A stretch of 64,000 bases of DNA from Lingula anatina (Eukaryota; Brachiopoda; Lingulata; Lingulida; Lingulidae), in assembly GCF_001039355.2 (NCBI RefSeq), contig NW_019775691.1, forward strand, positions 280,572 through 344,571. Direction: 5' to 3'. Both the position numbers and the translations under genes were made by a program. This document shows positions 39,521 through 53,300 of the stretch, piece after piece. The notes below the pieces were generated by a model. The model was not told where the DNA came from, ran no database searches, and saw only the letters and a program-made list of their open reading frames with translations. The stretch's first letter is position 1. The number at the start of each line of letters is the position of its first letter.

Positions 39521-40625
39521 TTTTGTTTTGATGGCCATGAGTAGTTTACTCCTTAATATGACCTTGCTTGAGTACAGGGGAATATACAGTCGACTAATAC
39601 ACGTGTTGGCTGTGGGGAGATGGTTGTCGTCTGCCGGGCGCACAGTGATGGTTGGCATGGGTTGGAATCCTTCCTCACTGGCCGGGAGAGCGGGACTGGA
39701 CGTCCAGAAATAGACCTGAGGATGTGTGATTAAAATGGTAAAAATAGTGAGGTTGAAGACACATCCTGAACTGATGAAATCTGATATTTTCTGAATTAGA
39801 GCTCAAGTTTATAAACAACTCACAGAAGTTAGAATCAGATCTGTATCAAGGCTGGCCAGGAAAACACCTGGGCATTATACATGACAAAATGAAGAAATAC
39901 ATCAAATTGAAAGTGAATAGTGGAATAATTCCTTTAAAATAGGAATGAAAGTTTGACAAGAGAATGTCTGATTGCCTCACTTAAATCCTCCACCCTCCTT
40001 AAAAACAAAGAGACTGGGTTGTGTCTGGTTATTTCAAAATCAGTAAACCATACTATTATAAATATGTCTCTAGTTATTGTAACAAAAGGGCCACCAATCA
40101 CTGACCAAGTCCTGCCTCTCGTGGTTGGTCATCTTCTCCACCACTGACCAGAACCATCTCTTGAACCGCTGGACCTTCTCTCCGCCCTCACCTGGAGATA
40201 CAACATATTTTATTATTGTACACATCTAAAGATATAACATACTTCATCATTATACATAGAGATGTTATCCAACTATAACAAAATATTTGGTTATAGAGTT
40301 TTTTTTTTTTTTTTTTTTTTTTGAAATTGATGTCTGCTCTTGGAATATATGTCAAATAATACACTGCCACCCTTTGTGTATGTATATCAAGCTCATTAGA
40401 ACAAAATCATTAAATTCTGAACTGACCGCTCTCGTCATTAAATGAGGTGTAGCTGATCAGGCTCTGGACATCGATGTCTCCAACTCCGTTGAGCAGCAGT
40501 CTAAAATCCTCCGCGGTCAGCGTGTCCAGCCCGTTCTTAGGAATGACATCAAATACTCCCTGCCTCATGCTCTGCAACAGAACAGGTGTCAGAAGACATG
40601 AAACACACTTGTCTTTGACTTAAAG

Positions 40626-40680
<55 letters not shown>

Positions 40681-41990
40681 TTCAGTTCAGTAAACAACTC
40701 AAAAAACATGAAAATTTTAGGACTTGGGATCAACTTTCTACTAATTCATTGTAGGTTGAGTGGACCTTTTAAAGTAATGACCAATTTTGGTTCTTTATAC
40801 TGTTAGTAAAACCAGTTCCAGTTTATCAAGGTAGTCAAAGCTTACCTCCATGGCCTTCTCGGCCACCCGCACCATCCTGTATTCCGCATACCGCCTCACG
40901 TAGTCATGGACGTTCTGGGCATTCACTTCAATCTCAGCGCCACCTGGTAGCAGTTCTACTGTCTCACCACCCTGAAACATGCACATAGACGTTATAATAA
41001 AACATCTTAAGAGTTGCTTAAGGCAGCATATTTTTACTCAAAATTTCTAGAGCAAAAGCACAAAAAACTCCAATAATTTACCAAGAAACATTTTCCAGGA
41101 ATTGCTCAATACTGCATCTGTTCAGAGTGAGAAATCAAAGGACAAACATAAACAATCAAATTCCCCAGCATACCTCTTCAAGGGAGAGTTCAACACTAAA
41201 CGTCAGATCCAGAGCAGCAAACATCAGCGAGGCATCTTTGGTCTCAGAGTCTAGCACCAGTTGTCTCAGGCTCTCGTACATTACGGGGTCAAAGAAGGCG
41301 AGGTCGTGCCAGCCTATCCTGCGGCCCAGAATGTACTTGATCACATGGCGATTCAGGAAGAGAGGACACATGTCGTTTTGTAGCAGACACAGTCCTATTA
41401 TTCTGTGATTGAAAAAATGAAATAGGGTTAACTTTTAGGAAATAAAATAATGAAGAATTCACAAGAGTAAATTACAGTCCAAAAATAGTATGATAATAAA
41501 AATGGATCACTGTTACTAAAAACTACTCATAATCAAGTTGCCATTATGAAAAAACCTCGAAGGTAAAATTTTTTTTTAGGTAAAAACCGCTTCATCTTAC
41601 TAGTTTTTTTTTCTTTTTTTTTTTCTTAAAACACATATCAGCTCCAAAGGTGTTTGAAAAAGCAAAAAAATTTAAAATTCAACTTTTTTGGTGAATTTTT
41701 CAATGATGAATTACTACTATAAAGTTGTTATCATTAATATTTAATCTAGTACAAAAACACATACATACCTCCCAACATTTCTAAACAAGTTCAATCTTTC
41801 TAGTGAATTCTTCCCAGGTCTTGGGGAATAAAACCCTCGTTTCCCTGGCTGCCAAAAAAGGGCGGCACTGTCGTCCTCTTCCTCCTCCAAGTCACTGGCC
41901 CTGGACCCGGCTGATGAACCAGATTTCTTGGTCTTGTCAGCAGACAGGTTGAAGATGTCCAGATCCAGCAGAGCATCAGCATTCATTTCC
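39503..41990 (-). other. UBR5: UBR5 HECT catalytic domain exons
   Basis: Six exons (41990-41769, 41402-41174, 40971-40846, 40571-40427, 40191-40106, 39715-39503) encode the HECT domain. Landmarks are [80 protein letters not shown] and the C-lobe [18 protein letters not shown]. The catalytic cysteine codon is at 39603-39601. The frame ends KTKAFGFV then TAA at 39505-39503, matching the conserved C-terminus of vertebrate UBR5. Identity to the human protein is very high by eye, so the enzyme should be active. Confidence 0.95.
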
Positions 41991-44835
41991 CTGGGGACAG
42001 ATACGTATATATACTAAATACTGTCCACCAGCCCGATATACACAACAGCATGCCCAGAGACAGCTAAGGGGTAGCATTATTTTTTAAATATTTAAAGGGA
42101 ACCTGTACATGTTTTCCACACAAATACCCTAATAAAGACGAGATATCTCCCCACAGTGTGAATTGAGATTTAAGTAATGGCTCACAAAATTAGTTTATAT
42201 CTATTGTAATAAAATTATATTTATAATATTTGTTCAAGATATATCATTACATGTTACTCTCCCAGCCATACTTTATTATCATGTCCTTGGTCAAAGTCTC
42301 TGTCAAAACTCCCCTCAACCCCAACCCCCTTCATAATAATTGTCCAAACCATGCTTTAGCCCCCCTCCACCTCCTTGTCCAATGCTTAAGCCAGTCTTGG
42401 ACTTCATCTCTCTCTCTCTCTCTCTCTCTTTCTCACTCTCTCTCTCTCTCTCCTTACCTCCCATGGGTCATAATTATGTCCACTGCCTCGTCCACTCTCT
42501 GTCTTAGGCTCTCCTCAGAGGCCAGTAACATCAGGAGCTGGGCCGGGGACAGTTCCAGCAGCATGCCTGTGATCTTGGGGGCCAAAGACTAGAACAAAGA
42601 AAAAGTTTGACTTTATTAAAAGAACAAAGAAACATCTTGTTTATAATTTTGCTTTGCGTTATATATCCAGCAAAAAGAATAAAGATATTAAATTTCATAT
42701 GCAATACACTTCCCAAGTTTCATAGACTGGTGCAGATTTGTCTACTCAAGTTGGTTTTTGTATGTTAATTTTCTCTCTCCCAGTTGTATATATTATATTG
42801 TATTATAATATCCCTGTCACTAACTCTCTACCTACAGGTTGTAGATTGGCCACTTTAGGGAAAAGCCTCTCTCCCAGTTGTATATATTATATTGTATTAT
42901 AATATCCCTGTCACTAACTCTCTACTTACAGGTTGTAGATTGGCTACTTTAGGGAACAGTCTCTCTCCCAGTTGTATATATTATATTGTATTATAATATC
43001 CCTGTAATTGTCTTTCTACTTACAGGTTGTAGATTGGCTAATTTAGGGAACAGTCTCTCTCCCAGTTATATATATTATATTGTATTATAATATCCCTGTC
43101 ACTAAATCTCTACTTACAGGTTGTAGATTGGCTACTTTAGGGAACAGCCTCTCTCCCAGTTATATATATTATATTGTATTATAATATCCCTGTAATTGTC
43201 TTTCTACTTACAGGTTGTAGATTGGCTACTTTAGGGAACAGCCTCTCTCCCAGTTGTCTCCTGTGAGCAGAGAAGTGGTCAGTGTCAGTGGTGCTATCTT
43301 GGGTGCCGCCATCTGTTGGCAGGTAGAATGGAGGTGCATCATAGTTGAGCGCTCGTCTGGCTTCCCGGCTGCGCTGGCGACTAAGGTTCCGTAGACGCTC
43401 TCTCTCCCGTTCTCTTTCTCGTTCTCTTGATCGTAGCCTCTGCATCAGATCTAATGGAAATAAGTTGATTAGTTGTGTATAGTCATGCTACTGTGTGGCC
43501 GATATAACTTGGACAATATTTAACTATCACTATCAGGAGGCAGATTAAACCATTTGCCTGGTTACAATAACTAAAACAAAGCACAAACTTACTATACTGC
43601 ATGCCCTTTGTTCCAACAAGACACCCCTCCAGACTCGGCAATTTCTCACTAGATGTCACCGCCTGTGCGAAAGCCGTGTAAAAACTCCTGGCAACCCCAG
43701 AGCCCTCTCCTGGCTCGTCTTTAAATGCCACTTTAATTCTATGTACGGCCAGCGGCTGCTCCGTCCCCGTCTTCCTGTTGTAGTGAGTGTTCAGCTGCTT
43801 CACTGTCTGCTGTATCAGGCTGTTACGATCTCGCTCAACCTGCCACAATAAAAACATCTCTCTTTATATATTACAATAGCATAATTTATTTTAAGTAAAA
43901 ACCAGTTACAAGACAAGTTGTATGCACCAGTGCAATTATTCCTGCATATTGGAGATAATTACAATCAAGTATATCACAGACGGTGAACACTTGGTCGGTA
44001 ACCTTGATAGTCACATAGCTTGTATTTAGATCAATAAGATTATTTTCATACTTTCATAGAGAGAAACTACTATTGCACTGAAAACTCATGGTTCCTCAGT
44101 TCAAAGAGGAATAAAAGAAAATAATAAAAAAAAAACACTAAATGATATATACATATAAAAACAATAAACAAACAGAAAAGTTTTCACTGACCTCTAGAGA
44201 TAAATCCCTCTGCTGGGAATTCCTCAATTTCTCCATATCTCTCCTAAACCTGCTCTCCTTTACTGGGAACCCACCAAGTTCACTGATCACTGACCCTGGC
44301 TCTGCGCCCACGTCATCGCAGAACACGCGTCCAAACAGGTCCAGAGTGAGCCGCCATCTTCCCAGCAGGATGTCATGTGACACCATCTGGCCTAACGTGT
44401 TCTGGGTTCTGAAATCGTGCAACAGTTGATGTCAAATATTCACAATTATATCTCAACCATTACATATCACAAAACTAGACCGAAAACTTGATGCAAAATG
44501 TAAAATAATAATAATAATAAATAATAAAAATTCTTTTAAAATGGTAATCAGATCTTTTGTATTCACAGTCACTTCTTGCCTGCATGGTTGTCTTAAAGTG
44601 TTAGCTCTATTAAACTGTGCATCAAATGGAAGTAAAACCATCTTACCAAAATTGTATGAGAGAATGTTTACTGTAAGTAAATGTAAATTCTACCTGGCAG
44701 TGTTTATATTAGGCTGTACACTGGAAGTCTCTACAACAACAGTGTTGGACACGTTTTCATTAGCACCCACTAGATCCACTGTGGTGTCTGACTGCAGAGA
44801 GCTGGATGGCAAGGGAACAGAGCTGAAACAACAAC

Positions 44836-44870
<35 letters not shown>

Positions 44871-47306
44871 CAAAAGGGTCATTCCATGTCCATTTAGCAA
44901 CTCATTTTGTGTAATATTTGCTTATCACTTTTTAATTACTGTGNAATGTCCACTGCCTCGTCCACTCTCTGTCTTAGGCTCTCCTCAGAGGCCAGTAACA
45001 TCAGGAGCTGGGCCGGGGACAGTTCCAGCAGCATGCCTGTGATCTTGGGGGCCAAAGACTAGAACAAAGAAACATTTGACTTTATTAACAGAACAAAGAA
45101 ACATCTTGTTTATAATTTTGCTTTGCGTTATATATCCAGCAAAAGGAATAAAGATATTAAATTTCGTATGCAATATACTTCCCAAGTTTCATAGACCGGT
45201 GTAGATTTGTCTACTCAAGTTGGTTTTTGTATGTTAATTTTCTCTCTCCCAGTTGTATATATTATATTGTATTATAATACCCCTGTCACTACATCTCTAC
45301 TTACAGGCTGTAGATTGGCTAATTTAGGAAAGTCTCTCTTCCAGTTGTATATATTATATTGTATTATAATACCCCTGTCACTACATCTCTACTTACAGGC
45401 TGTAGATTGGCTAATTTAGGAAAGTCTCTCTCCCAGTTGTATATATTATACTGTATTATAATATCCCTGTCACTAACTGTCTACTTACAGGTTGTAGATT
45501 GGCTACTTTAGGAAACAGTCTCTCTCTCAGTTGTATAATATTATATTATATTATAATACCCCTGTCACAAACTCTCTACTTACAGGTTGTAGATTGGCTA
45601 CTTTAGGGAACAGTCTCTCTCTCAGTTGTATATATTATATTGTATTATAATATCCCTGTCACTAACTCTCTACTTACAGGTTGTAGATTGGCTACTTTAG
45701 GGAACAGTCTCTCTCCCAGTTGTCTCCTGTGAGCAGAGAAGTGGTCAGTGTCGGTGGTGCTATCTTGGGTGCCGCCATCTGTTGGCAGGTAGAATGGAGG
45801 TGCATCATAATTCAGTGCTCGTCTGGCTTCCCGGCTGCGCTGGCGACTGAGGTTCCGTAGACGTTCTCTCTCACGTTCTCTTTCTCGTTCTCTTGATCGA
45901 AGCCTCTGCATCAGATCTAAGAGAAATAAGTTGATTAGTTGTGGATGCTACTGACCTTCCTGCCAATTTGAAGTAGCCCATAAAACTTGAACAATATTTA
46001 ACTATCAGGAGGCAGATTAAACCATTTGCCTGGTTACAATAACTAAAACAAAGCACAAACTTACTATACTGCATGCCCTTTGTTCCAACAAGACACCCCT
46101 CCAGACTCGGCAATTTCTCACTAGATGTCACCGCCTGTGCGAAAGCCGTGTAAAAACTCCTGGCGACCCCAGAGCCCTCTCCCGGCTCATCTTTAAATGC
46201 CACTTTAATTCTATGTACGGCCAGCGGCTGCTCCGTCCCTGTCTTCCTGTTGTAGTGAGTGTTTAGCTGCTTCACTGTCTGCTGTATCAGGCTGTTACGA
46301 TCTCGCTCAACCTGACACAAAAAAAACATCTCTCTTTATGTATTACAATAGCATAATTTATTTTAAGTAAAAACCACTTACAAGACAAGTTGTATGCACC
46401 AGTGTAATTATTCCTGCATATCGGAGATAATTACAATCAAGAATATCACAGACGGTGAACACTTGGTCGGTAACCTTGATAGTCACACAGCTTGTATTTA
46501 GATCAATAAGATAATTTTCATACTTGTAGAGAGAAATTACTGTTGCATTGAAAACTCATGGTTCCTTAGTTAAAAGAGGAATAAAAGAAAATAAAAAAAA
46601 GAACACTAAATGATATATACATATAAAAACAATAAACAAACAGAAAACTTTTCACTGACCTCTAGAGATAAATCCCTCTGCTGGGAATTCCTCAATTTCT
46701 CCATATCTCTCCTAAACCTGCTCTCCTTTACTGGGAATCCACCAAGTTCACTGATCACTGACCCTGGCTCTGCGCCCACGTCATCGCAGAACACGCGCCC
46801 AAACAGGTCCAGGGTGAGCCGCCATCTTCCCAGCAGGATGTCATGTGACACCATCTGGCCTAACGTGTTCTGGGTTCTGAAATCGTGCAACAGTTAATGT
46901 CAAATATTCACAATTATATCTCAACCATTACATATCACAAAACTAGACCGAAAACTTGATGCAAAATGTAAAATAATAATAATAATAATAAATAATAAAA
47001 ATTCTTTTAAAATGGTAATCAGATCTTTTGTATTCACAGTCACTTCTTGCCTGCATGGTTGTCTTAAAGTGTTAGCTCTATTAAACTGTGCATCAAATGG
47101 AAGTAAAACCATCTTACCAAAATTGTATGAGAGAATGTTTACTGTAAGTAAATGTAAATTCTACCTGGCAGTGCTTATATTAGGCTGTACACTGGAAGTC
47201 TCTACAACAACAGTGTTGGACACGTTTTCATTAGCACCCACTAGATCAACTGTGGTGTCTGACTGCAGAGAGCTGGATGGCAAGGGAACAGAGCTGAAAC
47301 GACAAC

Positions 47307-47365
<59 letters not shown>

Positions 47366-50300
47366 CAACAAAAGGGTCATTCCATGTCCATTTAGCAACT
47401 CATTTTGTGTAATATTTGCTTATCACTTTTTAATTACTGCGGATTTCTTTTTATATAGAATATATTGCAGAGGAAGTAATGGCACAAGTCAGCATTATAC
47501 AAATATTTCAGGTAATGTAAATGACACAAGGGACAATTTTTGTAGAATGGCCCAATATCAACATCCAGCTGAAGAGTTGGACTCAAACTTATGTTTAATG
47601 CCATCACAACAAAGATGTATCTTACCTCTCGCTGACAGAAGAACCTGGTTCTCCTGAACTCGAGGTGGCAGACTGGCTGGCACTGGTTCCGCCACTGAGG
47701 CTTGAGGTGCTAAAGCTTTGACTAGCGCTGACCTCTCCTGTCATCCTCCCAATGCTACCAGCACCACCTCCTCCACCAGGGGGCAGCAGAGAGGTCTGAC
47801 TGGAGCCAGCGTGGACGATGACACTCGGTTGAGAGACGGGGCTAGATTGGGAGAGGAGGGGTGGAATTGATCCCCTCTCAGTGGCGCCACCTTTCTTAGA
47901 CAAGTCCTGGGGGACAGACTGAATGTCATGCAGGAGAGCTCCCAGTGACATGGAAGGTGCCACCCCACTGCTGGTAGAACCACCATGCTGTGAGGGCGCC
48001 ACTGGTGCCAAGCTGGGCCGTACGATCACACTGGTGCTGGATGAGGCCCCTCCTGCCACGCCCCCTGCCATGGACTCTGTACTGGCTGTACTGGGTCCTG
48101 CAGAACATGGCGGTACTTCAGAAGCCATATTGGTGTGTGATGGCGCCACCAGCTGGGAGGACTTGGTGTCAGCAGCACAGCGTGTTGACAGAGACAGGTG
48201 GGTGGGAAGTCTGGAACACGACAACGTGTGGGGGCTGTTAGAACAAAGGTCTCTTTATCATAACAGACAGCCTGGCTTTGAAACAAAAATCTTTGTACAT
48301 TTCATATCACAGCAGTAATAAATCTGGTTAAATCACTGGATCCATCATCTGTGAATGAAAAGACAGTGACTCTGCAGAAATATCTCATGCCTGATAAAAG
48401 CACTTTCACCAGAAATTTGGTTTTCATCTGTAGACAAAAATTCCAGCCTACGTTGACCAAAGATAAATTATTAGTAAAAGCAATAGTAGTCGTAAGTTGT
48501 TACTTTAGAAATCAGGATTCCCTACAATTACTCACCTGTCAAAGGGACTCTGCATGGCTGCATCTCCATTTCCACCATACCCCATCTGATTGGTTGAGAA
48601 GGGTTGCCTAGGGTTACCAAACAGCTCCTCGCGGCGTGAGTTAGGCTGCAGCAGGTGCGGAATATCTGCCATCGGCAGGGCCTCCACGAGAGGGGTGCTG
48701 AAGGGGTCTGGAGCAGGACAGCCTAGAAACGTGGTCGAATCTGATCTCTGGAAAAACGGGTGTTTCCTCCCCACTTTGCTAGCACCTTCTCCGTCTCCCT
48801 CCACGCTGTCTGTCTCCATGGAGATTGTATTACTGATTGGATCATCCTCATGCTCATCGTTATCATTCTCGTCATGCTCTTGCCAAGAGTAGATGGAGGC
48901 GCCATCTTTAATCACATCCGTCTCAGTATCAGCGCCACTCCGCATGTAATACACAAGAGAGTCTAGCACAAATGCAACATGTTTCAGTGCTGATATGTCA
49001 ATGATTGGCATGGCGTCTGACTGCTCATCATTGTGTGAGCGCATCAGGGAGAGAGCATAGTTCAGAAAATCTCGCCTGGCGGAGTTGCCATCTGTGCCTG
49101 TGGTGACAATTATTATAAGATTATTAGCAATATTCAATTAGCCACAGTGCTAATTTTTTTTNGGATTTCTTTTTATATAGAATATATTGCAGAGGAAGTA
49201 ATGGCACAAGTCAGCATTATACAAATATTTCAGGTAATGTAAATGACACAAGGGACAATTTTTGTAGAATGGCCCAATATCAACATCCAGCTGAAGAGTT
49301 GGACTCAAACTTATGTTTAATGCCATCACAACAAAGATGTATCTTACCTCTCGCTGACAGAAGAACCTGGTTCTCCTGAACTCGAGGTGGCAGACTGGCT
49401 GGCACTGGTTCCGCCACTGAGGCTTGAGGTGCTAAAGCTTTGACTAGCGCTGACCTCTCCTGTCATCCTCCCAATGCTACCAGCACCACCTCCTCCACCA
49501 GGGGGCAGCAGAGAGGTCTGACTGGAGCCAGCGTGGACGATGACACTCGGTTGAGAGACGGGGCTAGATTGGGAGAGGAGGGGTGGAATTGATCCCCTCT
49601 CAGTGGCGCCACCTTTCTTAGACAAGTCCTGGGGGACAGACTGAATGTCATGCAGGAGAGCTCCCAGTGACATGGAAGGTGCCACCCCACTGCTGGTAGA
49701 ACCACCATGCTGTGAGGGCGCCACTGGTGCCAAGCTGGGCCGTACGATCACACTGGTGCTGGATGAGGCCCCTCCTGCCACGCCCCCTGCCATGGACTCT
49801 GTACTGGCTGTACTGGGTCCTGCAGAACATGGCGGTACTTCAGACGCCATATTGGTGTGTGATGGCGCCACCAGCTGGGAGGACTTGGTGTCAGCAGCAC
49901 AGCGTGTTGACAGAGACAGGTGGGTGGGAAGTCTGGAACACGACAACGTGTGGGGGCTGTTAGAACAAAGGTCTCTTTATCATAACAGACAGCCTGGCTT
50001 TGAAACAAAAATCTTTGTACATTTCATATCACAGCAGTAATAAATCTGGTTAAATCACTGGATCCATCATCTGTGAATGAAAAGACAGTGACTCTGCAGA
50101 AATATCTCATGCCTGATAAAAGCACTTTCACCAGAAATTTGGTTTTCATCTGTAGACAAAAATTCCAGCCTACGTTGACCAAAGATAAATTATTAGTAAA
50201 AGCAATAGTAGTCGTAAGTTGTTACTTTAGAAATCAGGATTCCCTACAATTACTCACCTGTCAAAGGGACTCTGCATGGCTGCATCTCCATTTCCACCAT

Positions 50301-53300
50301 ACCCCATCTGATTGGTTGAGAAGGGTTGCCTAGGGTTACCAAACAGCTCCTCGCGGCGTGAGTTAGGCTGCAGCAGGTGCGGAATATCTGCCATCGGCAG
50401 GGCCTCCACGAGAGGGGTGCTGAAGGGGTCTGGAGCAGGACAGCCTAGAAACGTGGTCGAATCTGATCTCTGGAAAAACGGGTGTTTCCTCCCCACTTTG
50501 CTAGCACCTTCTCCGTCTCCCTCCACGCTGTCTGTCTCCATGGAGATTGTATTACTGATTGGATCATCCTCATGCTCATCGTTATCATTCTCGTCATGCT
50601 CTTGCCAAGAGTAGATGGAGGCGCCATCTTTAATCACATCCGTCTCAGTATCAGCGCCACTCCGCATGTAATACACAAGAGAGTCTAGCACAAATGCAAC
50701 ATGTTTCAGTGCTGATATGTCAATGATTGGCATGGCGTCTGACTGCTCATCATTGTGTGAGCGCATCAGGGAGAGAGCATAGTTCAGAAAATCTCGCCTG
50801 GCGGAGTTGCCATCTGTGCCTGTGGTGACAATTATTATAAGATTATTAGCAATATTCAATTAAAGTCAGCCACAGTGCTAATTTTTTTTCTTTTTTTTTT
50901 AACATTCAAATATTTCCAGTTAAATTACCTTATTCTAATATCATTATGCAAGGGTAAAATTCTCCGTTTCTCCTTACTGACCTCCCGTACTGACACCAAG
51001 TAGACAAAATCAAACCAAATCTGCTACAATTTCAATTTACACTGACTTACACATCAACTCAATCAAGCAGGAAATGTACAAATTTGACATACGTGCTGGC
51101 TGTTCTGCCTTGCGTTCCCGCTGTGTGCGCAGAAACGTGCCGTGCATTGGGTGTGCGGCATGAGCAGGGTCCGTGTTGCCGCTGACGATGGACCCGTAGC
51201 GAAGCTGTGCCTCCGTGGAGTCCATGATGGTGATGAGCCAATCCCAGGTCTCCTTGAGGCGATGTTCTACATGCATCTGGATACAGACAAAATGATATAT
51301 AAATAGAGTGTTTCAAGGAGTTTAAACACACACATTGACACAGAAAGAAGTATATATGTCAAACTCTCTTACACATTCTGTTTTCTTCAACATATATGAT
51401 CTTTTAGATCAACCATTTTCAATTTAACTTATTTAATTACGTCTGTACAAAAAAAGGTTATTTTACGTAAATGCTACTTCAAATGTCAGATATGTGCGAT
51501 TAATAGAAAATTCCACACAAATCAAACTAATTCTCCCCGAGGTCCCTGACTATGTATACCAGTGGCCCACCTGTAGCTCCATCATCTCTTGGTATTGTAT
51601 ATCCAGGGTGCGGGGCAGGTTAGGGGCCAGGGCATGGTAGTCCTGGAGGATGGTAAGGAGGTCTGAAATCTGGCGAATCACGATCCCAAAGGCGCGGGCC
51701 AGCTGACTGGCCGTAGTGGACACGGTGATGTCAGACTCTTTTGTGGTTGTCTGATTGGTGGTTGTGATTCTACGGTTGTTGTGACGTAGAGTAGACGGGT
51801 CTATGTAGATCAGCCCGCTGGACCCTGGGGCAGAGAAATAAGTGGACATTTTATATATCCTGACCTGAAGTGCTGAAGACACTATTTTGGGTTCAGGGAG
51901 CATAAGTACAAGAACCGAATATCCAGATTTATGGAAAAATCTGGAAGACATTAATCCCTACTGCTCAAGCAGGGCAGCAGTGGGGAGTAAATTTCATAAA
52001 AAAAATTGATAATTATTCTGTTTTATCAACTATTCTATATTTGTTCCATAGCATATTGCAGGTACAAAACATCATTTCTTAAATGATTTGCAAGTTGAAT
52101 GACATAGGTGTCTACCTTTTATGCCAACTTATGATGATAATGATAACATTAATAATAAGGAGAAGAACAACAACCTGTGGTTGCTCCGCCGGCAGTTCCC
52201 ATGGTAACAGGGTTGGTGAAGGTGGGCGTGGCTGCGGGCTGTCTCTCCCGCACTGCCCACTGCATGGTCTGAGGTGTCAAAAAGATCCTTTGACCACCTG
52301 TACCTGAAACAGACCACAACAGTACACATCATGATGACTGGAATGGGTCATGCCATCTTAGAAATCTTATTCATTGGTACTGGTACTGCCATTTGCCCAT
52401 TGCTTTACTTCCATTACAAGCCAACTTCTTTATTTTCAGAAAATCCCTATGTGTATGTTTAAAGGACATCAGACCATCAGTTTGTCTAGGCATCCAGTCA
52501 GTTGAATTTTGACATTTCATGTTAGGGTCTATGACTATGATGAGACCTGTTAAAAAACCTGTGTTGCACTTAATATTTGCAATTGACATAATTCACCGAA
52601 GTCAAATGATGTTTTAGTTCAAATGTAACAAGCCAGCATGAAAAGACATTTGAATACGATAGTTTTGGCCTGAAATTCAGGCTACTGTCGAGAAAACTGC
52701 TACTGTTTAAAAGCTGAAACCTTACAGGCAGTGAGTGAACGTACCTGTGGTGCTACGCCTTTCCAGTTGCTCATCAATAAATCCCGTGTCATCCTGGTCA
52801 TGTTCCTCACTCTCCGCAGCCTCACTTTCATCATCATCATCCTGATTGGATGATTCTCCTTCTTCTTCTGAAAAGTAGGCCAAACTACCAACACCTGAAA
52901 TGTACAATGAATTTGTAAAGAAACTAAAACTATGAAATAGGCCCAATGCTTTCATATTATATGATCTTCTACATACTTCTGTCAAAGCAGACTTAAATTT
53001 CCTACTAAGACCAACACCCACTGGGACACCGGGCCTAAAAAACACACATAGAGTGGTCAGAGTGCATTACCCGCGTCAGAGCCAGCTGTTGCTGCAGTAA
53101 CAGCACTTCTCTGTACACTGGTGTTGTCCTGGTTGCTATGACTACTCTCGCTGTCGCTCTCGGACTCCGCCAGAAGGTCCAGGTCCATGTCGCTTTCACC
53201 AGCAACTGAAGAGAAAGATAAAGATAACAGTATAAAGGTTTTATATCACATAGAAGTGATAGAACACAAGTGAACAGAGAGATAAAGATAAAGCATGAAG

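Noticed and set aside
40106-40191. Suspected one-base frameshift in the penultimate UBR5 exon
   Set aside because: A careful recount shows GGT GAG GGC GGA GAG AAG in frame ([15 protein letters not shown]), agreeing with phase 1 entry and phase 0 exit.
47922-48318. Plus-strand frame of 131 codons opposite the UBR5 serine-rich linker
   Set aside because: It is the shadow of the minus-strand UBR5 exon, which has clear splice sites and family similarity.
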